From: an uncultured Pirellula sp.
Lineage (GTDB): Bacteria > Planctomycetota > Planctomycetia > Pirellulales > Pirellulaceae
Assembly (NCBI GenBank): GCA_903837255.1
Contig: CAILTZ010000885.1
Coordinates: 1 to 8,691 of the forward strand
Direction: 5' to 3'
DNA: 8,691 nt
Under the pieces are notes generated by a model that saw nothing but the letters and a program-made list of their open reading frames with translations, did no database searches and was not told the DNA's origin. This document shows positions 6,501 through 8,691 of the stretch, in pieces. Numbering within the stretch: the first letter of the stretch is position 1; each line of letters opens with the position of its first letter. Position numbers and translations under genes: made by a program.

Positions 6501-6898
6501 TCTTCGTGCGAAACTGCACTGCCTGTCACAAAGTCGGTAACGGCGACGGACGGGAGTTCGGTCCCAATCTGGCAGGGCTTGCCAAGCGGATGCAGCGACC
6601 CAAGATCATCGAATCGATTGTCGACCCCAACGCGGAAGTCGCCGAGAAGTATCGTTCTACGGCGATTGTGACCGATGACGGCACCACCATCACGGGCTTG
6701 CTCGTTTCAGATACGGCTGAGGCGGTTGAGATTTTCGACGGCAAGGAGACACGCAAGATCGCCAAGAGTGAAATCGAAGCGCGAAAGACACTCCAGCAAA
6801 GCTCGATGCCTGAGGGAGCTGCAGCCACGGTTGCCCCATCCGAGTTCATCGACTTGATCGAGTACCTCTGTGCCCAAATGCAGGACCTGCAGCCTTAG
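3578..6898 (+). CDS. secreted SGNH-like / PVC dehydrogenase-like / HEAT / CxxCH heme-binding protein
   Basis: The 1106-residue protein is a composite typical of planctomycetes and verrucomicrobia. Residues 1-28 form a signal peptide with a likely cut after GIRA. Residues about 45-245 are an SGNH/GDSL hydrolase-like domain: GNS with S55, GFNE with N122, and NGCHLNE with H229. Residues about 366-735 match the Pirellula/Verrucomicrobium-type dehydrogenase-like domain (TIGR02604 type), probably a beta-propeller, with two Asp-rich calcium-type loops, DTDNDGKAD (436-444) and DTDGDDKAD (479-487). Residues about 740-950 are helical and HEAT-like. The C-terminus (about 970-1106) is the PVC heme-binding domain (TIGR02603 type): CTACH at 980-984 binds one c-type heme, and M1077 in SSMPEG is the probable distal ligand. 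Acting outside the cytoplasm, it may oxidise a sugar or alcohol and pass electrons to its heme; the substrate is unknown. In the SGNH part the block II Gly seems to be A88 and the Asp three residues before His is N226, so hydrolase activity is doubtful. GGAG at 3562-3565 is a rather distant ribosome-binding site (12-base spacer). Confidence 0.92.
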   Translation: MISDKFLRHALLPLFALVGLVWLPGIRAQDRPELPPSSVPLQVVGGEKIALVGNSLAERMNLFGHLETYLHLLHSDRNLVVRNFARPAEAVNNQQRSADYTVIDDPMKVFTADTYLCFFGFNESYTGIESVEDFKKQYHQYLDQLASQYPRNAAAPAPRLVLISPIAFENPDSRFLPTGAEENNRLAAYTAAVEQVAKERKVAFVDLFSPTLKLFSQQPALQYTINGCHLNEVGDGAVAKMIVEQLFRIDGSKLSQDQPLFEKDRFEKLRSAINDKSWVHLQDYRMLNGWYVYGGRRTWDKETFPLEYAKIRRMAQVRDQYCWDIAQGKPVPTAPGDDKTGELFVPQTRFGDPRQKYSEAESLRYLTPDEFIAETQVPAGFKIELFADETKFPDIAKPVQLNFDNKGRAWLACMPTYPQWKPGDPRPGDKLVILEDTDNDGKADVSKVFYDKLQCPTGFEFWNGGVLVVDQPRMLFLKDTDGDDKADQVIHLMDGWATDDTHHTCGAFEWNNGGLLHMLEGIATSTTLETPWGPHRSKGDGGAYVMDPRTLKIRQFALPGQYNMWCYVFNQWGQGIVGDGTTANHAWDTPLSGTQFRGRQGLNFVFNNEGMRPALGCEFLVSRNFPESVQGQFTYACVINMNGMPRFTINDDGGGYSGARIKNADGSPDDLIRSLDKHFRPADPQIGPDGALWFGDWANALVGHMQYSQRDPNRDHVRGRLYRLVYADRPLVKPATQYGKSIPELLEQLSQYEWRTRYRVRRELHDRSESEVLAATNAWLAGKDPASADYDRFCCEALWIQQSHHRLDLELLAKVLKSAKAPEARAAAVRIVADNRDEIPQAEQMLIAAAGDGHPRVQTESARGLSFFASKPAMKALFAMTNAPPDYWRDYTIQHALGPNERAWIGDFVAGNIPEASDRGKQMVAQLMASNATGAAALPHLQVLMSQEPRPAEERNKAMTALTDIKGDVNRGREIFVRNCTACHKVGNGDGREFGPNLAGLAKRMQRPKIIESIVDPNAEVAEKYRSTAIVTDDGTTITGLLVSDTAEAVEIFDGKETRKIAKSEIEARKTLQQSSMPEGAAATVAPSEFIDLIEYLCAQMQDLQP

Positions 6899-6919
6899 AT
6901 TTCAGAAACTTTCAGGTAC

Positions 6920-8017
6920 ATGACCGATCGAGCGTTGAAACTTGTTCTCATGGGGACCGGCCCCTTTGCGGTCCCGAGTTTTCGTCAAATCGCCCGATCG
7001 CCTCATGAGGTCTTGGCCGTCGTGACCAAACCGCCGGTTGGAAAACCGACGAGGGACAAGGAGCCGCTTGAAAGCCCTGTGATGAGTTGGGCTCAGGAAG
7101 CTCTTTTACCGATCGTTACTCCGGCGTCGATCAACGATCCGGATTCGATCCGATGGCTCGGCGAGCTTAAAGCCGATTTATTGATCGTTTGTGACTATGG
7201 GCAGATCCTCTCCAACGAAGCTCTCTCGACGGCGAGTTTAGGCGGAATCAATTTGCATGGATCGCTTCTTCCTCGTCATCGCGGTGCGGCCCCTGTGCAA
7301 TGGTCGATTTTGGCCGGTGATGCCCAAGCCGGTGTGAGCGTCATTCACATGACGCCCAAGCTCGACGCCGGGCCGGTCCTTGAGCAGCGAGCAAGTGAGA
7401 TCAAGTCCGATGAGTCGGCAGAGGAGCTTGAAGTACGGTTGAGCCAACTCGGAGTTGAACCGACTCTCCAAGCGATCGATACGCTCGCCAAGCAGAGTTC
7501 TGGTAAGAGCGATGAAAACCTCGGGATCGCCCAAGCTCGCGAGCTTACCACCAAAGCACCACGGCTCAAGAAAACCGATGGTCAACTTGATTTCCGCTAC
7601 CCGCTAGCTTGGATCGACCGTCAGATTCGGGGTTTGCAACCTTGGCCAGGTGCGTATGGCAATCTGATCAACACGCAGGGCAAATCGGTCAGGATGGTCA
7701 TTCACAAGTCCCATCCGGTGCATGTTGACCCTACGAGGCTAGCGCAGCTGGGTATGTCACCCGGTCAGATCGTCTTTAGCGATGCGGCCCAGAAGATTTC
7801 GTTGGCGATCGAGCAACCCAAGCAATGGTCGGCGGTTGTTGCCACAGACGGGCTGCTTGTGTTGGAGACGGTTCAGATGGCGGGAAAACTCCCTATGCAA
7901 GCAAGCGGGTTTGTGAGTGGCTATGGCAAGCAAATTGGATTGCACTTTGAAACACCTAGCGAACCGCATCCGCTTTTAGAAAAGATGATGGCGATGAGCC
8001 CAGGAACATTGATCTAG
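6920..8017 (+). CDS. fmt: methionyl-tRNA formyltransferase
   Basis: The enzyme transfers a formyl group from 10-formyl-tetrahydrofolate to the methionine on initiator tRNA, allowing normal translation initiation in the cytoplasm. The N-terminal formyltransferase fold begins with LKLVLMGTGPFAVPSF (6-21). The tRNA-contacting loop is TKPPVGKPTRDKEP (36-49). The catalytic region NLHGSLLPRHRGAAPVQW has N111 and H113, and D149 in LDAGPVL completes the N-H-D set. The C-terminal OB-like domain shows the family signature RQIRGLQPWPGA (234-245). At 365 residues it is longer than the E. coli enzyme (315), mostly through extra sequence at the C-terminus. The start at 6920 sets the usual N-terminus; only a weak AGG (6914-6916) precedes it. 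It lies 21 bp after the heme-protein gene and its stop overlaps the start of the permease. In many bacteria fmt sits beside def (peptide deformylase); no def is present in this window. Confidence 0.96.
   Translation: MTDRALKLVLMGTGPFAVPSFRQIARSPHEVLAVVTKPPVGKPTRDKEPLESPVMSWAQEALLPIVTPASINDPDSIRWLGELKADLLIVCDYGQILSNEALSTASLGGINLHGSLLPRHRGAAPVQWSILAGDAQAGVSVIHMTPKLDAGPVLEQRASEIKSDESAEELEVRLSQLGVEPTLQAIDTLAKQSSGKSDENLGIAQARELTTKAPRLKKTDGQLDFRYPLAWIDRQIRGLQPWPGAYGNLINTQGKSVRMVIHKSHPVHVDPTRLAQLGMSPGQIVFSDAAQKISLAIEQPKQWSAVVATDGLLVLETVQMAGKLPMQASGFVSGYGKQIGLHFETPSEPHPLLEKMMAMSPGTLI
8002..8006 (+). promoter_or_regulatory. ribosome-binding site that supports the GTG start of the permease
   Basis: AGGAA lies inside the last codons of fmt, ten bases before the GTG at 8017. 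No comparable site precedes the next in-frame ATG (8050), whose upstream bases are CGATCGGT. The position supports GTG initiation coupled to translation of fmt. Confidence 0.5.
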
Positions 8018-8691
8018 TGCAATCGCTCCCTGAAAATCGTTCGATCGGTATGGTTTCCTTGGTCTGCATGGTGATCGGGAACATGATCGGTGCGGGGGTT
8101 TATATTTCAACGTCCTATGCGCTAGGGGCGTTGGGAGATGCCCGCTGGGTGTTGATCGCTTGGGCCATTGCGGGGATGCATGCGATATGTGGTGCGATCG
8201 CCTATGCGGCTCTTGCTAGCAGGGCTTCGCTCAATGGAGGGGAATATGTTTTCTTGAGTCGGTTTGTTCATCCCTCGGTTGGTTTTATGGCGGGATGGAT
8301 TTCGATCCTTGCAGGATTTACTGCCCCGATCGCAGCGGCGGGATTGGTCTTTGGGGAGTACCTAGTAGGATCACCGCAGTCGACAGCATCGGCACGAGCG
8401 TTGGCTACGTTTTGGATTGTTGTTTGTGCACTGTTTCACAGCGTGAATTTGCGCACCGGAGCGTGGGTCAACAACGCGGTCGTCGCCCTGAAGTTCGTGG
8501 GTTTTGCGATCTTTACCGCAGCCTGCGTGGTGTTTTTGATGCGTTTAAATCCCGGTGATGATTTTCGTCCTGCGCTGGATCGGTCTTGGTTTGCCGCGGA
8601 TTATCTGGGACGGTTTCGAGAAGAGGGGTTCCTGACGGTGCTTTTGATCCAGCTGTTTTTTATTGCGTTGGCCTATACTGGTTTCAACGCC
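8017..8691 (+). CDS. APC-superfamily amino-acid permease, 3' end beyond window
   Basis: The first 225 residues of an inner-membrane amino-acid transporter are visible; the frame stays open to the window end. The start codon is taken as GTG at 8017, which shares its G with the TAG stop of fmt (TAGTG). It gives the short polar N-terminus (MQSLPENRS) expected before the first helix, whereas the ATG at 8050 would begin inside the helix. Helix 1 contains GNMIGAGV (21-28), the conserved unwound GxG substrate-binding motif of the APC family. Further helices lie at about 44-66, 85-117, 127-144, 153-176 and from 205. Other family marks are NGGEYVFLSR (73-82), NLRTGAWVNN (144-153) and YTGFNA at the edge, in helix 6. 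It most likely moves amino acids by proton-coupled symport or exchange; the substrate cannot be predicted. Half of the usual 12 helices are missing because of the window edge. Confidence 0.9.
   Translation, partial: MQSLPENRSIGMVSLVCMVIGNMIGAGVYISTSYALGALGDARWVLIAWAIAGMHAICGAIAYAALASRASLNGGEYVFLSRFVHPSVGFMAGWISILAGFTAPIAAAGLVFGEYLVGSPQSTASARALATFWIVVCALFHSVNLRTGAWVNNAVVALKFVGFAIFTAACVVFLMRLNPGDDFRPALDRSWFAADYLGRFREEGFLTVLLIQLFFIALAYTGFNA

Noticed and set aside
8295..8558. Plus-strand frame of 87 codons near the right edge
   Set aside because: It lies in another frame of the permease gene, whose own frame is open through the whole region and shows transporter motifs.

Overview
The window looks like chromosomal DNA of a planctomycete, probably of the Pirellulaceae (Pirellula/Rhodopirellula type). 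The reasons are a DUF1501 protein with a twin-arginine signal, a formylglycine-type sulfatase, and a very large secreted protein that joins an SGNH-like domain to the Pirellula/Verrucomicrobium-type dehydrogenase-like and CxxCH heme-binding domains. This combination is typical of the PVC group. The assignment rests on protein families only; there is no rRNA or other marker in the window.

Bases 1-501 contain no intact gene but are rich in repeats. An imperfect inverted repeat made of GATTGNT-type heptamers (about 31-151) is followed by a near-perfect 15-bp hairpin (178-211) and nine 12-bp tandem units (197-304). In one frame the 12-bp units encode Gly-Pro-Tyr-Tyr repeats ending at a stop, but that frame has no start codon and is interrupted by a TAG that looks like a mutated TAC. 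I read this as the eroded 3' end of a low-complexity protein gene.

Bases 502-3430 hold a convergent pair: a Tat-exported DUF1501 protein (+) and a secreted type I sulfatase (-), with only 31 bp between their stop codons. A 147-bp divergent control region (3431-3577) with a doubled 11-bp motif and a good extended -10 box follows.

Bases 3578-8691 hold three tightly spaced genes on the + strand: the 1106-residue SGNH/dehydrogenase-like/HEAT/cytochrome-c protein, methionyl-tRNA formyltransferase (fmt) after a 21-bp gap, and an amino-acid permease of the APC superfamily that starts at a GTG overlapping the fmt stop codon and runs off the window. Close spacing suggests cotranscription, although the three functions (extracellular oxidation or ester hydrolysis, translation initiation, amino-acid transport) share no obvious pathway.

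DUF1501, sulfatase and PVC heme proteins are commonly linked to breakdown of sulfated polysaccharides in planctomycetes, so the left and centre may serve that purpose. I see no clear evidence of a new multi-gene system, defence island, CRISPR array, prophage or complete mobile element. The most unusual parts are the repeat block at the left edge and the altered SGNH motifs in the large protein.
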